DNA from: Enhygromyxa salina
GTDB taxonomy: Bacteria; Myxococcota_A; Polyangia; Nannocystales; Nannocystaceae
Direction: 5' to 3'
Length of the DNA stretch: 64,000 nt
Assembly (NCBI RefSeq): GCF_002994635.1
Contig: NZ_PVNL01000138.1
Coordinates: 1-64,000, forward strand
Below the pieces are notes generated by a model. It saw nothing but the letters and a program-made list of their open reading frames with translations, ran no database searches and had not been told where the DNA came from. Below, piece by piece: positions 1 through 9,487 of this stretch (position 1 is the first letter of the stretch; the number at the start of each line of letters is the position of its first letter). The position numbers were made by a program, and so were the translations under genes.

Positions 1-427
1 GGTGTCTAGGGGGGCGGGGTCTTGGCATGGGAGGATCTTCACGGGTTTGAGGTGCGGGGATTTGTGGGTCGTATGAGGTGGACCCGAGTGACGACGGAGG
101 TCGCGCACGGAGCTTTGGGGTCGTGGTCGTGCTCAGACAAGTCGGCTGAAGATCGAGCGTGTGTGGACTCTTGGTGCCGTGTTGCCTTCGATCGGCGTCG
201 CTTCGATTGATCGTCCGCCGCGCCGGACTGCGCGCGCTCACGACCCCAAAGCTCCTTCTGTGCGCCCCGTTCGCAATGGGGTGCTCCGCTCTGGACAGGC
301 GGACAGGGGCCTGTGCGAGCGGGGCAATGGCAACTTGGTGGCTATGGGAACGGGGCGGATCGCGGGGAGCGAAGAGCTGTCGCTCCTGGGGGGCGTCGCT
401 ATCGGCGCCGGTTGCAAGCTGTTGTTC
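1..427. other. non-coding stretch downstream of secY
   Basis: No credible coding frame is seen on either strand. The usual genes after secY (adk, map, infA, rpmJ) are not present up to the window edge. The only structure I can support is the inverted repeat at 109-255, listed separately. A weak GCCCC/GGGGT inverted repeat lies near 264-283. No clear terminator with a T-run follows secY. Confidence 0.6.
109..255. repeat. long inverted repeat, possible structured RNA
   Basis: Bases 109-125 are a perfect 17-bp inverted complement of 239-255. The stem continues inward imperfectly to 136/228, giving about 25 pairs over 28 positions when G-U pairs are counted. It encloses about 90 nt that hold further short inverted repeats, such as GTCCG/CGGAC on the minus strand. 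The whole element is 147 nt and lies in a gene-free stretch. It could be a rod-shaped non-coding RNA, an mRNA-end structure or a small mobile-element relic. No flanking target duplication is visible and the transcribed strand is unknown. Confidence 0.45.
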
Positions 428-1741
428 TTACTTGCGGCCGCGGATGCGGGGGCCCTTGGGCCCGGCGAAGCCTTCGTAGCTGCGGGTCACCAGGTGGCTC
501 TCGATCTGCTGGGCAGTGTCGAGGGCGACGCCGACGACGATCAGCAAGGACGTGCCGCCGTAGTAGAACGGGACGTTGAAGTCCTTTTGCAGGAAGACCG
601 GGAGCACGCAGACGGCGGAGATGTACCAGGCGCCTGCGAAGGTCAGGCGCGTGAGGATGAACTCGATGTACTCGGCGGTGCGCTTGCCGGGGCGGATGCC
701 GGGAATCGAGGCGTTCTGCTTCTTCAGGTTGTCGGCCAGGTCAACCGGGTTGAACTGGATCTGGGTGTAGAAGTAGCAAAAGAAGATGCACAGGGCGACG
801 TAGACGGTCAGGTACAGCCAGTTGCCGTAGTCGAACGCGGCGGCGAAGCGCTGGAGGTAGGGGTTGCCCGTCATGCCGGCGATCTGGGCCGGGAACATGA
901 TGATCGAGCTGGCGAAGATCGGCGGGATGACGCCGGCGTTGTTGATGCGCAGCGGCAGGTAGTTCTGGCTGCCGCCGAACATCTTGCGGCCGACGACGCG
1001 CTTGGCGTAGATGACGGGTATCCGCCGCTGGCCGCGCTCCATGATGACCACGAAGGCGATCACGGCGATCACGACGACGAGCAAGATCGCCAGGGGGACC
1101 GGGCCAAAGTTCTCGGGGTCGTCGATCGCCTTTTGGTAGAGCTGATAGCTGCCGGCGGGGAGGTCGGCGATGATGCCGGCGAAGATGATCAGCGAGATCC
1201 CGTTGCCGATCCCGCGCTCGGTGATCTGCTCGCCGAGCCACATCAAGAAGCAGGTGCCAGCTGTCAGCGACAGCATGGTCATGAGCTTGAAGCCCAGGCC
1301 GCTCTCGAGCACCAGCATCTGGCCGGGCGTATTTTGGCTCTCGAGCCAGCTGCCCATGAAGTAACCCTGGACCAGGGCCAGGCCCACGGTGCCGTAGCGG
1401 CTGAACTGGTTGATCTTGCGCCGGCCGGACTCGCCCTCTTTTTGCAGCTGCTCGATCTTGGGGACGACGACCGTCATCAGCTGCATGATGATGCTCGCGC
1501 TGATGTACGGCATGATGCCGAGCGCGAACACGGACAGGTTGGACAGCGCCCCACCCGAGAACATGTTGAAGTAGCCGAGGAACCCGCCGGTCTGCTGCGA
1601 GACCAGCTGCGCCATGACGTTGCGATCGACGCCCGGGACCGCCACGAACACGCCGAAGCGGTAGACCGCGAGCATGGCCAGGGTGAACAACACGCGGCGC
1701 CGAAGCTCGGGCAGCTTGAAGATGTTGATGATGACGCCCAT
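428..1741 (-). CDS. secY: protein translocase subunit SecY
   Basis: Central channel subunit of the SecYEG translocon in the inner membrane; it moves unfolded preproteins driven by SecA or ribosomes. The 437-residue product matches the usual length (about 430-445) and has about ten hydrophobic spans. It shows the conserved cytoplasmic loop [14 protein letters not shown] and the N-terminal signature [17 protein letters not shown]. The frame stays open upstream to 1843, but the extra residues are not SecY-like, so the ATG at 1741 is chosen. No strong ribosome-binding site precedes it. Unlike the genes upstream it is separated from rplO by 231 nt containing an intrinsic terminator, so it probably has its own promoter or depends on readthrough. 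Confidence 0.97.
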   Translation of the reverse strand: MGVIINIFKLPELRRRVLFTLAMLAVYRFGVFVAVPGVDRNVMAQLVSQQTGGFLGYFNMFSGGALSNLSVFALGIMPYISASIIMQLMTVVVPKIEQLQKEGESGRRKINQFSRYGTVGLALVQGYFMGSWLESQNTPGQMLVLESGLGFKLMTMLSLTAGTCFLMWLGEQITERGIGNGISLIIFAGIIADLPAGSYQLYQKAIDDPENFGPVPLAILLVVVIAVIAFVVIMERGQRRIPVIYAKRVVGRKMFGGSQNYLPLRINNAGVIPPIFASSIIMFPAQIAGMTGNPYLQRFAAAFDYGNWLYLTVYVALCIFFCYFYTQIQFNPVDLADNLKKQNASIPGIRPGKRTAEYIEFILTRLTFAGAWYISAVCVLPVFLQKDFNVPFYYGGTSLLIVVGVALDTAQQIESHLVTRSYEGFAGPKGPRIRGRK

Positions 1742-1914
1742 GGCGAGTACGACGAGTCCAGCGAGTTGCGCGGGTGAGCTATTGTGCCGGCCGAGTTGGG
1801 GTTTCTGACGGCGGCGCTGGGCTGGCGAGGCCCGTATGTACACCGTCGGCCAGGCGCATGCAGCGCGGGGTGCGTAGCCCGGCTCGGGCCCGCGTCCAAA
1901 ACCTGAGGGGAGCT

Positions 1915-1949
1915 AATGCAAAAGCCCCAAGACCGAGGGTGTTGGGGCT
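1915..1949 (-). terminator. intrinsic terminator between rplO and secY
   Basis: On the minus strand an 8-bp stem (AGCCCCAA with TTGGGGCT, 11-nt loop) is followed at once by TTT and then GCATT. It starts 24 nt after the rplO stop codon. The T-run is short, so termination may be partial. Confidence 0.6.
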
Positions 1950-1972
1950 CTGCGTGGCTCCGAAGAGCGGGC

Positions 1973-2434
1973 TCACGCGTCGGGTTTGGCCGACTCGATG
2001 AGCTCGATCGTGCCGCCAGCGCCCTCGATCTTGGCGCGGGCGGTGCCGCTGATGCGGTGCACGCGGATCGTGAGCTTCTTGCTGAGCTCCCCGTCGGCGA
2101 GGACCTTGATGATCGTCGCCTTCTTGGGCACGTAGCCGAGCTGGTGCAGGAGCGCGGGGGTGACCACCGTGCCGTCCTCGAGGTTGTCGAGGCGGCCGAC
2201 GTTCACGCCGTGAACCTCGACCCGGTGGATGTTGACGAAGCCGCGCTTGGGCACGCGGCGGTGGATCGGGAGCTGACCGCCCTCGAACCCGGGCGCGACA
2301 GTGTTGCGCTTGCGCGTTCCCTTGGAGCCTCGGCCGGCGGTCTTGCCGTTGCCTGAACCGGGTCCACGGCCGATCCGCTTCTTGCGGTGGCGGGCGCCGG
2401 CTGGCGGCTGGAGCGTATGCAGTTCCGTACCCAT
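1973..2434 (-). CDS. rplO: 50S ribosomal protein L15
   Basis: Large-subunit protein that contacts 23S rRNA late in 50S assembly. The 153-residue product has the typical Arg/Gly-rich N-terminal extension (KKRIGRGPGSGNGKTAGRG) followed by the L15 core with FEGGQLPIHRRVPKRGF. Length is normal for the family. It follows rpmD after a 35-nt gap and is the last ribosomal gene before an intrinsic terminator, so it ends the main spc transcript here, whereas in most bacteria secY is cotranscribed. Confidence 0.98.
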   Translation of the reverse strand: MGTELHTLQPPAGARHRKKRIGRGPGSGNGKTAGRGSKGTRKRNTVAPGFEGGQLPIHRRVPKRGFVNIHRVEVHGVNVGRLDNLEDGTVVTPALLHQLGYVPKKATIIKVLADGELSKKLTIRVHRISGTARAKIEGAGGTIELIESAKPDA

Positions 2435-2469
2435 CTGAGTGTCTCTTTCTATCGCCGGGCGATGCCGGA

Positions 2470-2664
2470 CTACGCGGCGTCGTCGGCCGGAGCCACGGCG
2501 ACGAGGTGCTGAACCTTGCGGATCATCCCGCGGATCGACGGCGTGTCCTCGAGGACCACCGAGTGGTGAAGGCGTCGCAGGCCGAGGCCGCGGACCGTGT
2601 CTTTTTGCTTCTGCGTCCGATCGATTGCGCTACGGACGAGCGTGACCTTGAGCTTGAGCGCCAT
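2470..2664 (-). CDS. rpmD: 50S ribosomal protein L30
   Basis: Small large-subunit protein, 64 residues, close to the usual 58-62. It shows the bacterial L30 pattern [10 protein letters not shown], then [23 protein letters not shown]. It lies 3 nt after the rpsE stop codon, so the two are translationally close within the spc part of the cluster. The last residues (APADDAA) form a slightly longer acidic tail than usual. Confidence 0.97.
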   Translation of the reverse strand: MALKLKVTLVRSAIDRTQKQKDTVRGLGLRRLHHSVVLEDTPSIRGMIRKVQHLVAVAPADDAA

Positions 2665-2667
2665 GTC

Positions 2668-3168
2668 CTAGGCCTCCATCAGCTGGGCGACCGTCATGCC
2701 GCGCCGCCGGGCGACCTGCTCAGGGCTGCGAAGCTCCTGAAGCGCGGTGACCGTGGCTTGGATGACGTTCAGCGGGTTGTTGCTACCGATGCACTTGGTC
2801 AGCACATCATGGATCCCGGCGCACTCGACGACGGCACGAACGGCGCCGCCAGCGATGACCCCAGTACCAGCCGAAGCCGGGACCAAGAGCACCTCACCAG
2901 CGCCGAAGTGGCCGACGACCCGGTGAGGGATCGTGGTGCCCTGCAGCGGGACCTGAAACATTGCCTTGCGAGCGATCTCGTTGGCCTTGCGGATGGCCTC
3001 GGGCACCTCGCGGGCCTTGCCGTAGCCGAAGCCGACCCAACCGTTTTCGTTGCCAACGACGACCAGGGCAGAGAACGCAAAGCGGCGTCCACCCTTGACC
3101 ACCTTGGCCACGCGGTTGATGTCGACGACGCGGTCGACCAAATCTCCGAGTGATTCGACGTCAATCAT
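2668..3168 (-). CDS. rpsE: 30S ribosomal protein S5
   Basis: Small-subunit protein at the mRNA entry site that affects decoding accuracy. 166 residues, normal length. The N-terminal dsRBD-like half contains [30 protein letters not shown]. The C-terminal S5 domain contains [31 protein letters not shown]. Start ATG at 3168 lies 9 nt after the rplR stop codon. Confidence 0.98.
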   Translation of the reverse strand: MIDVESLGDLVDRVVDINRVAKVVKGGRRFAFSALVVVGNENGWVGFGYGKAREVPEAIRKANEIARKAMFQVPLQGTTIPHRVVGHFGAGEVLLVPASAGTGVIAGGAVRAVVECAGIHDVLTKCIGSNNPLNVIQATVTALQELRSPEQVARRRGMTVAQLMEA

Positions 3169-3177
3169 GAGCTTCTC

Positions 3178-3588
3178 TCAGAAGTCGAGGCCGGCCGCGC
3201 GGGCCGCTTCGGCGAGGGCGCGCACGCGCCCGTGATAGAGGTAACCGTTGCGGTCGAACACGACCTTCTTGATGCCCTTGTCGAGGCATGCCTTGGCGAT
3301 CGCGGCCCCGACAACTCGGGCGCGGCGCATCTTGGTGCCGTCGGGGGCGGTGCCCTCTTCGGTCTCGGTGGGAGCGGCCTTGGCAGCCTCGAGATCGGCC
3401 GCGAGGCCCTTGGTCAGATCCGAGACCAACAAGATCGAGCGCGAGTCAGTGTCATCGATGACCTGCGCGTAGATGTGCTTGTTGCTGCGGTAGACCGACA
3501 GCCGGGGACGTTCCTCGGTGCCAGAGATCCGCTTGCGGATGCTCATCTTGCGACGCGCCCGCGCTTCGTTCTTGTCTTTCTTCGACAT
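3178..3588 (-). CDS. rplR: 50S ribosomal protein L18
   Basis: 5S-rRNA-binding large-subunit protein. At 136 residues it is about 15-20 longer than most bacterial L18. The core is recognisable: [35 protein letters not shown] at the start and [24 protein letters not shown] at the end. The extra length is an insertion rich in Ala, Thr and Glu at about residues 70-88, where most homologues have a short loop. It follows rplF after about 100 nt. Confidence 0.97.
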   Translation of the reverse strand: MSKKDKNEARARRKMSIRKRISGTEERPRLSVYRSNKHIYAQVIDDTDSRSILLVSDLTKGLAADLEAAKAAPTETEEGTAPDGTKMRRARVVGAAIAKACLDKGIKKVVFDRNGYLYHGRVRALAEAARAAGLDF

Positions 3589-3692
3589 GGTCTTGGTCTC
3601 GTCCTTGGATACCGCTGCGTGCTGCCGTCAGCGGGACTCTCGTTCAGTCGCCGGGCGAGCCACGCCCTCCCTGCCCCACACCCGGCGATTGG

Positions 3693-4235
3693 CTATTTCT
3701 TGCCGCGCGCCTTGCCTTCTTTGCGGATGATCCGCTCGCCGAGGTAGCGCACGCCCTTGCCCTTGTAGGGCTCCGGTGGACGGTAGCGGCGAATATCAGC
3801 GGCGACCGAACCGAGCAAGGCCTTGTTGGCCGAGCTCAGGTGCAGCTTGCCATCTTTGTCGACCTCGGCGTCAACACCGTCGGGCAGCGGGTAGCTGATC
3901 GGGTGTGAGAAGCCGAGGGTCAGATCGATGTTCCGGCCCTTGACGGTGGCGCGGTAACCGACCCCGATGATCTCGAGCGTGCGCTTGAAGCCCTCGGAGC
4001 AGCCAACGACCATGTTGTTGGTCATGGCGCGGGCCATGCCGTGCAGCGCGCGTACCGTGCGCTGATCGTTGGGCCGCTTGAAGCTGATGACCTGGTCTTC
4101 GATCGCAAAGCTGATCGGATCGGGCACGACGAAGCTGAGCTTGCCCTTGGGCCCCTCGACCCCGATGGTCTGGCCCTCGGTCTGGATCTTGACCCCCTTG
4201 GGGATCGCTATGGGTGCGTTGCCGATGCGTGACAT
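3693..4235 (-). CDS. rplF: 50S ribosomal protein L6
   Basis: Large-subunit protein near the factor-binding site. 180 residues, usual length, made of two repeated alpha/beta domains. It begins MSRIGNAPIAIPKGV and ends with the hallmark PPEPYKGKGVRYLGE and a basic tail. The gap to rpsH upstream is 48 nt and the gap to rplR downstream about 104 nt; no clear promoter or terminator is seen in the latter. Confidence 0.98.
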   Translation of the reverse strand: MSRIGNAPIAIPKGVKIQTEGQTIGVEGPKGKLSFVVPDPISFAIEDQVISFKRPNDQRTVRALHGMARAMTNNMVVGCSEGFKRTLEIIGVGYRATVKGRNIDLTLGFSHPISYPLPDGVDAEVDKDGKLHLSSANKALLGSVAADIRRYRPPEPYKGKGVRYLGERIIRKEGKARGKK

Positions 4236-4283
4236 GCTTGGCTTCTTTCAGGGAAGAGTGGCGCGCGAGCTCGTGAGCTCAGC

Positions 4284-4679
4284 TCACCACACGCTACAGA
4301 CCAGCTCACCGCCGATGCCGGCGCGGCGAGCGGCGCGGTCCGTCATCATGCCCTTGGGCGTGCTGATGACCATGATGCCGAGGCCGTTGCGGACCTTGGG
4401 GATGTCTTTGCTGCCAGCGTAGCGACGCTGGCCGGGCTTGCTGACCCGAGCGATGCCTTCAATGGCGGGCTGATCACCGACCCAGCGCAGCTGGATCGAG
4501 AGGCTGCCTTGGCGGTCATCGTCGGCCCACTCGAAGCCCTCGATGTAGCCCTCTTGCTGAAGGATCTCGGCGATGTGCCGCTTGCTCTTCGAGCCGGGGA
4601 TGGTGACGGTACGGTGGCCAGCCTGCAGCGCGTTGCGGATGCGGGTCAGCATGTCGGCGATGGGATCGGTCATGGACAT
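4284..4679 (-). CDS. rpsH: 30S ribosomal protein S8
   Basis: Primary 16S-rRNA-binding protein; in E. coli it also represses the spc operon by binding mRNA. 131 residues, usual length. It starts MSMTDPIADMLTRIRNALQAG and ends with GIMVISTPKGMMTDRAARRAGIGGELVCSVW. It begins only 12 nt after the rplE stop codon, although rpsN normally lies between these two genes. Confidence 0.98.
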   Translation of the reverse strand: MSMTDPIADMLTRIRNALQAGHRTVTIPGSKSKRHIAEILQQEGYIEGFEWADDDRQGSLSIQLRWVGDQPAIEGIARVSKPGQRRYAGSKDIPKVRNGLGIMVISTPKGMMTDRAARRAGIGGELVCSVW

Positions 4680-4691
4680 GGTGCGCGCTCC

Positions 4692-5339
4692 TTATTGGCG
4701 GAAGGGCATCCCCAGCTGCTTGAGCAGGGCCCGGCCTTCGTCGTCCGTTTTCGCCGAGGTGTGGATGCAGACGTTCATGCCTGGCACCTCGTTGAGCTTC
4801 TCAATGTCGACTTCGGGGAAGATCAGGATCTCTTTGACCCCGAGCGTGTAGTTGCCCCGACCATCGAAGGCCTTGCGGCTGACGCCGCGGAAGTCACGGG
4901 TTCGCGGGAGCGCGACCAGCATCAGCCGGTCGAGGAAGTCCCACATCTGCGTGCGTCGCAGCGTGACCATCGTGCCGATCTTCATGCCTTCGCGCAGCTT
5001 GAAGGTGGCGATCGATTTCTTGGCACGGGTCACCACGGGCCGCTGGCCGGTGATGTTGCCGAGGCACTCGAAGGACTGCTCGAGCAGCTTGGGCTGCTTG
5101 ATGGCCTCACCGAGGCCAATGTTGAGCACGATCTTCGTGACCCGCGGGACGGTCAGCCGATTCGTGTAGCCGAATTCCTCGATGAGAGCCGGGACCGCCT
5201 TGGTCTCGTAACGCTCGAGGATCTGCGATCGGAAGCTGCCTCGCTCGGGCGCGGCATTTCGGACCTGGGGGAACTTGAAGGCGTATCCCGCCTCCGGTTT
5301 CTTTTTGGGGGTCGGAGCCCCACCTTTCGCCTTGGCCAT
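4692..5339 (-). CDS. rplE: 50S ribosomal protein L5
   Basis: 5S-rRNA-binding large-subunit protein. The core from about residue 38 on is standard ([18 protein letters not shown], then [13 protein letters not shown] and [13 protein letters not shown]). The protein is 215 residues against about 180 in most bacteria. The difference is an N-terminal basic, Pro- and Lys-rich extension of about 35 residues. The start at 5339 fits the operon, 10 nt after rplX; no better internal Met exists before the core. Confidence 0.97.
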   Translation of the reverse strand: MAKAKGGAPTPKKKPEAGYAFKFPQVRNAAPERGSFRSQILERYETKAVPALIEEFGYTNRLTVPRVTKIVLNIGLGEAIKQPKLLEQSFECLGNITGQRPVVTRAKKSIATFKLREGMKIGTMVTLRRTQMWDFLDRLMLVALPRTRDFRGVSRKAFDGRGNYTLGVKEILIFPEVDIEKLNEVPGMNVCIHTSAKTDDEGRALLKQLGMPFRQ

Positions 5340-5349
5340 CGCTATAACC

Positions 5350-5667
5350 TCAACTGTCGATCTGTTCGCCTGATTTGACGGCCACGCGGACCTTGCGGCC
5401 GCCCTCGAGGGTCTGAATGCGGACCCGGGTCGGCTCGCCGCTCTGAGGGTCGGCGATCATGACGTTGGAGATGTGGATAGGAGCCTCGCGTCGCTCGATG
5501 CCGCCACGTTGGTTTTGCCGAGTGGGTTTGACGTGCTTGGTGACCACGTTGACCCCGGCGACGAGGACCCGCTTGTCTGCGGGGAGCACACGCAGGACCT
5601 TGCCCTTGGTGCCCTTGGATTTACCGGCGATGACGACGACGTCGTCACCTTTACGAATTTTCTGCAT
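5350..5667 (-). CDS. rplX: 50S ribosomal protein L24
   Basis: Assembly-initiator protein of the large subunit. 105 residues with an N-terminal KOW motif ([20 protein letters not shown]) and the L24 motif [19 protein letters not shown]. Its start codon overlaps the rplN stop codon by one base, which suggests translational coupling. Confidence 0.98.
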   Translation of the reverse strand: MQKIRKGDDVVVIAGKSKGTKGKVLRVLPADKRVLVAGVNVVTKHVKPTRQNQRGGIERREAPIHISNVMIADPQSGEPTRVRIQTLEGGRKVRVAVKSGEQIDS

Positions 5668-6035
5668 TACAGCACCTCCGGCGCGAGGCTGACGATCCTC
5701 AAGAAACGCTTCCAGCGCAGCTCACGAGCGACCGGTCCGAAGATGCGAGTGCCGATCGGGTTGCGATCGGCGCCGATCAGCACGGCGCTGTTGGTGTCGA
5801 AGCGGATCAGGCTGCCGTCGTGACGACGCATGCCCTTCTTGGTCCGAACGATCACGGCCTTCATGACCTGCCCCTTCTTGATCTTGGAGTTGGGCAGGGA
5901 CTCGCGGACCGAGACCACGATGACGTCGCCGATGCCGGCGTAGCGTCGCTTGCTGCCGCCGAGCACCTTGATGCAGCGGAGCTTGCGGGCGCCGGAGTTG
6001 TCGGCGACGTCGATGACTGATTCGACCTGGATCAT
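5667..6035 (-). CDS. rplN: 50S ribosomal protein L14
   Basis: Large-subunit protein at the subunit interface, 122 residues, the standard length. It starts [20 protein letters not shown] and contains the family signature around [18 protein letters not shown], and later [11 protein letters not shown]. It lies 3 nt after rpsQ and overlaps rplX by one base. Confidence 0.99.
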   Translation of the reverse strand: MIQVESVIDVADNSGARKLRCIKVLGGSKRRYAGIGDVIVVSVRESLPNSKIKKGQVMKAVIVRTKKGMRRHDGSLIRFDTNSAVLIGADRNPIGTRIFGPVARELRWKRFLRIVSLAPEVL

Positions 6036-6038
6036 TTC

Positions 6039-6314
6039 CTACACGATGCCCTTCTCGAGGATCGCCTGGACTGCCCAGCGCTTGTCCTTGGAGCGTGGCC
6101 GCGACTCGACGATGCGGACCTTGTCGCCAATCTTGGCTTGGTTGGCCTCGTCGTGGGCCTTGTAGCGGATCCGCTCCTGCACGTACTTCTTGTAGCGAGG
6201 ATGGCGGTAGCGACGGATGACCTGCACGACGACGGTCTTGTCCATCTTGTCCGACACGACCTCGCCGAGCAGAATTCGGCGTCGAGACTTCGTTGCTGTT
6301 TGTGTTTCGCTCAT
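6039..6314 (-). CDS. rpsQ: 30S ribosomal protein S17
   Basis: Small-subunit primary binding protein with an OB fold. 91 residues. It contains LLGEVVSDKMDKTVVVQV, then RYRHPRYKKYV and GDKVRIVESRP. A short Thr-rich N-terminus precedes the core. It sits between rpmC and rplN. Confidence 0.98.
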   Translation of the reverse strand: MSETQTATKSRRRILLGEVVSDKMDKTVVVQVIRRYRHPRYKKYVQERIRYKAHDEANQAKIGDKVRIVESRPRSKDKRWAVQAILEKGIV

Positions 6315-6352
6315 GGCGGCACCTACTCGGGCAGGGTTGCGCTGCTTCAGCC

Positions 6353-6574
6353 TCAGCTGGGGTCAGCCGCGCGCAACCCGGTCGCGCGCTCATGCAGGAT
6401 GGTCTTGATCCGAGCGATATCCCGACGGATACGCGGGAATTCGGAGGTGTTGGTGGCGCGGCTGGTCGCCTTGGCGACCTGCATCTTGACGAGTCGGCCG
6501 CGGAGGTCAGTCTCGAGCTCGGTGAGCTCTTCGTCAGTCTTGTCTCGTAGTTCGGAGGGCTTCATCGCGTTCAC
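6353..6574 (-). CDS. rpmC: 50S ribosomal protein L29
   Basis: Small, mostly helical large-subunit protein near the peptide exit tunnel where SRP and trigger factor dock. 73 residues. It begins MNAMKPSELRDKTDEELTEL and contains the helical hairpin pattern ending FPRIRRDIARIKTILHERA. It lies 6 nt after the rplP stop codon. Confidence 0.97.
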   Translation of the reverse strand: MNAMKPSELRDKTDEELTELETDLRGRLVKMQVAKATSRATNTSEFPRIRRDIARIKTILHERATGLRAADPS

Positions 6575-6580
6575 TCCCCT

Positions 6581-6997
6581 TTAGACCACGCGCTCGCGCT
6601 TCACGAAGCGGGTCTTGATCGGCAACTTGTGGTGGGCGAGCAGGAACGCTTGGCGCGCCAAGCTCTCTTCGATGCCCTCGATCTCGTAGAGCACGCGGCC
6701 GGGACGGACCACGGCCACCCAGTACTCTGGGCCGCCCTTACCCTTACCCATGCGGGTCTCGGCGGGCTTCTTGGAGATTGGCTTGTCGGGGAACACCCGA
6801 ATGTAGAGCTTGCCGCCACGCTTGACCTTGCGGTTGATGGCGATACGAGCGGCCTCGACCTGGCGGGCCGTGAGCCAACCGCACTCCAAGGCCTGGAGGC
6901 CGAAGTCGCCGTACGACACCTGGGTGCCGCCCTTGGCTTGGCCCCTCATCCGGCCCTTGTGGACCTTGCGATACTTGACTCGTGAAGGCAGAAGCAT
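6581..6997 (-). CDS. rplP: 50S ribosomal protein L16
   Basis: Large-subunit protein near the A-site tRNA elbow. 138 residues, usual length. It begins [19 protein letters not shown] and shows [29 protein letters not shown], the region that approaches the peptidyl-transferase centre. It follows rpsC after 33 nt. Confidence 0.99.
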   Translation of the reverse strand: MLLPSRVKYRKVHKGRMRGQAKGGTQVSYGDFGLQALECGWLTARQVEAARIAINRKVKRGGKLYIRVFPDKPISKKPAETRMGKGKGGPEYWVAVVRPGRVLYEIEGIEESLARQAFLLAHHKLPIKTRFVKRERVV

Positions 6998-7030
6998 GTT
7001 GACCTCGTGTGGCTAGTGGCGAAGCGCTGC

Positions 7031-7705
7031 CTAGCGCTTGGTGGCGGGGCGCGGGAACCGGGGGTCGACGCCGGACATATGCCCGTAGACCTCACCCTTG
7101 AAGATCCAGCACTTGATACCGATGCGGCCGGCTGGCGTGCGGGCCTCGTGGAAGCCGTAGTCGATGTCGGCGCGGAGCGTGTGCAGCGGCACGCGGCCCT
7201 GCAGGTACCACTCGCGGCGACCCATCTCGGCGCCACCCAGGCGACCGGCGGCGTTGACCCGGATCCCCTTGGCCCCGAACTTCATCGCGGTCTGAACCGC
7301 CCGCTTGAGCGCGCGGCGGAACGCGATGCGGCGCTCGAGCTGCTGGCCGATGTTCTCGGCGACCAGCTGCGCGTTGACCTCGGCCTTGCGGACCTCTTGG
7401 ATGTTCAAGAACACCTTCGAGTCCGTCATCTTCTGGACCTCGCGGCGGATCTTCTCGACCTCGGCGCCACGCTTGCCAATGATGATGCCGGGCCGCGCCG
7501 AGAAGATGTTGATCTTCACCTTGTTGGCGGCGCGCTCAATCGTGATCTCGGAGATCGACGCGGAGTGGAGCTTGCGCTTGAGGAAGTTGCGCAGCTCGAG
7601 GTCCTCGTGCAGCCACTGACGGTAGCGACCTTCCTCGAACCAACGCGAGTTCCAGGTCTTGACGATTCCGAGTCGGAACCCGATTGGATGAGTCTTCTGG
7701 CCCAT
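7031..7705 (-). CDS. rpsC: 30S ribosomal protein S3
   Basis: Small-subunit protein forming the mRNA entry tunnel and part of its helicase activity. 224 residues. It starts [20 protein letters not shown] and carries a KH domain with [16 protein letters not shown] and the C-terminal S3 domain with [20 protein letters not shown]. The gap to rplV upstream is 37 nt. Confidence 0.99.
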   Translation of the reverse strand: MGQKTHPIGFRLGIVKTWNSRWFEEGRYRQWLHEDLELRNFLKRKLHSASISEITIERAANKVKINIFSARPGIIIGKRGAEVEKIRREVQKMTDSKVFLNIQEVRKAEVNAQLVAENIGQQLERRIAFRRALKRAVQTAMKFGAKGIRVNAAGRLGGAEMGRREWYLQGRVPLHTLRADIDYGFHEARTPAGRIGIKCWIFKGEVYGHMSGVDPRFPRPATKR

Positions 7706-7742
7706 GGGTGTCTCTTGATCCCTTGAAGTCGAGGAGCGAGGG

Positions 7743-8081
7743 TCAGGCAGCCTTGACGGCCGTGACCTCGACGGTGATGTGGCTGGACTTCTTCTCGACC
7801 CTCGTGCCGCGGCCTTGTGCGCGCGGACGCCAGCGCTTGAGCGTGGAGGCCTGATCGACGGTGACCTTGGAGATCACCAGGGCGTCGACGTCTGCCTCGC
7901 CCTGATCCTCGGCGTTGGCGACGGCCGAGACGATCAGCTTGAAGAACTGCTGAGCCCCCGCCTTGTTCATGAACCGCAGCGCGTTGATCGCCGAGGTGAC
8001 GTCCTTGCCGCGAACGAGGTTGGCGATGATCCGAGCCTTGCGCGGAGCGAGCCGAATGTGACGAAGCCTTGCGACCGCCAT
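7743..8081 (-). CDS. rplV: 50S ribosomal protein L22
   Basis: Large-subunit protein whose beta-hairpin lines the exit tunnel. 112 residues, the standard length. It contains [22 protein letters not shown], and the tunnel hairpin tip [13 protein letters not shown] is intact, so there is no sign of a macrolide-resistance deletion. It starts 2 nt after rpsS. Confidence 0.98.
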   Translation of the reverse strand: MAVARLRHIRLAPRKARIIANLVRGKDVTSAINALRFMNKAGAQQFFKLIVSAVANAEDQGEADVDALVISKVTVDQASTLKRWRPRAQGRGTRVEKKSSHITVEVTAVKAA

Positions 8082-8083
8082 GA

Positions 8084-8359
8084 CTAACGCCTGCCCCTCT
8101 TGTCGGCCGCGTGGCCTTTGAACGTTCGCGTGGGCGCGAACTCACCGAACTTGTGGCCGACCATGTTCTCCGTCACGTAGATCGGGATGAACTTGTTGCC
8201 ATTGTGGACCATGACGTTGGCCCCGACGAAGTCCGGCAAGATGGTCGAGCGACGCGACCAGGTCTTGATCGGCTTGCGTCCGCCCTCTTGCAGGGCCTGG
8301 GTGATCTTGTTGTAGAGGCTTTGTTCGATGAACGGCCCCTTTTTAATTGAACGCGGCAT
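8084..8359 (-). CDS. rpsS: 30S ribosomal protein S19
   Basis: Small-subunit head protein that pairs with S13 and contacts tRNA. 91 residues. It begins [15 protein letters not shown] and contains the family signature [23 protein letters not shown]. It starts 2 nt after the rplB stop codon. Confidence 0.99.
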   Translation of the reverse strand: MPRSIKKGPFIEQSLYNKITQALQEGGRKPIKTWSRRSTILPDFVGANVMVHNGNKFIPIYVTENMVGHKFGEFAPTRTFKGHAADKRGRR

Positions 8360-8361
8360 GA

Positions 8362-9186
8362 CTACTTCTTCCTCCGCGAGACGATGTACACGTCAGTGCG
8401 CTTGTTGTGGCGGGTGCGGTAGCCCTTGGTCGGCTTGCCCCACGGGGTGACCGGGTGACGACCACCTGAGGTGCGGCCCTCACCACCACCCATCGGGTGA
8501 TCGACGGGGTTCATGACGACGCCGCGGTTGTGGGGGCGACGGCCGAGCCAGCGGGTCCGGCCGGCCTTGCCGATGTGGACGTTGCCCTGCTCGCCGTTGC
8601 TGAGCGTGCCGATGGTCGCGCGGCACTTGACGTGCACGCGGCGGACCTCGCCGGACGGGAGCCGGACCTGAGTCCAGCTGCCCTCGCGGGCCATGAGCCG
8701 GGCGCCGACGCCAGCCGAGCGGACCATCTGGGCCCCGCGGCCAATCTTGACCTCGAGGTTGTGGATGATCGTACCGACCGGGATCGCCGAGAGCGGCATG
8801 CTGTTGCCCGGCTGGATGTCAGCCTTGGCGGAGCTGATCACCGTGTCGTTGACCGACAGACCCTCGGGGGCGAGGATGTAGCGCTTGTCGCCGTCGGCGA
8901 AGTGGATCAGCGCGATGTAGGTCGTACGGTTGGGATCGTACTCGATCGTGGCGACCCTGCCGGGCACGCCGTAGTTGTCGCGCTTGAAGTCGATGGTCCG
9001 ATACAGGCGCTTGTGCCCGCCGCCGCGAAAGCGCGAGGTGATGCGCCCGTAGTTGTTGCGGCCAGCCGGGTTGTGCTTGTTCGAAAGCAGCTTCTTGAAC
9101 GGCTTCTTGGCCGTGACCTGGGCCTTGTCCACCGTGGTCATTCCACGGCGGCCAGGTGAGGTCGGCTTGTACTTCTTGATGCCCAT
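8362..9186 (-). CDS. rplB: 50S ribosomal protein L2
   Basis: Essential 23S-rRNA-binding protein close to the peptidyl-transferase centre. 274 residues from the ATG at 9186, the normal length. A good GAGGAG ribosome-binding site lies about 9 nt upstream. The frame stays open to 9348, but that extension overlaps rplW and is not L2-like. It starts [20 protein letters not shown] and contains [20 protein letters not shown] and the invariant [21 protein letters not shown] with the functionally important histidine. Confidence 0.99.
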   Translation of the reverse strand: MGIKKYKPTSPGRRGMTTVDKAQVTAKKPFKKLLSNKHNPAGRNNYGRITSRFRGGGHKRLYRTIDFKRDNYGVPGRVATIEYDPNRTTYIALIHFADGDKRYILAPEGLSVNDTVISSAKADIQPGNSMPLSAIPVGTIIHNLEVKIGRGAQMVRSAGVGARLMAREGSWTQVRLPSGEVRRVHVKCRATIGTLSNGEQGNVHIGKAGRTRWLGRRPHNRGVVMNPVDHPMGGGEGRTSGGRHPVTPWGKPTKGYRTRHNKRTDVYIVSRRKK

Positions 9187-9199
9187 GGCTTCGTGCTCC

Positions 9200-9487
9200 T
9201 CAGTCCTCGCCGTAGAAGTCGATTTGGTCGCCTGGGTGCAGGCTGACCACGGCTTTTTTCCACTGCCGGGTCTTACCGTGAAAGCGGCCGACGCGGCGCA
9301 TGTTTCCGCGGACGACCATGGTGCGGACCTTGTCGACCCGCACACCAAACACGATCTCGACCGCCTTGCGGATCTCGATCTTGTTGGCCTGCTTGTGGAC
9401 CTCGAAGGTGTACTGGTTGAGGGCCGCCTCGAGCTCGTTGCTCTTCTCGGTGAGGATCGGACGCAGGATGATCTGTTGCGGCAACAT
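9200..9487 (-). CDS. rplW: 50S ribosomal protein L23
   Basis: Protein at the tunnel exit and docking point for trigger factor and SRP. 95 residues. It shows the pattern [26 protein letters not shown] and [20 protein letters not shown]. Its start codon overlaps the end of rplD by one base. Confidence 0.98.
   Translation of the reverse strand: MLPQQIILRPILTEKSNELEAALNQYTFEVHKQANKIEIRKAVEIVFGVRVDKVRTMVVRGNMRRVGRFHGKTRQWKKAVVSLHPGDQIDFYGED

Noticed and set aside
161-1777. Open frame of 538 codons antisense to secY
   Set aside because: Composition is an Asp/Val/Leu/His-rich reverse shadow of secY; no start context or domain.
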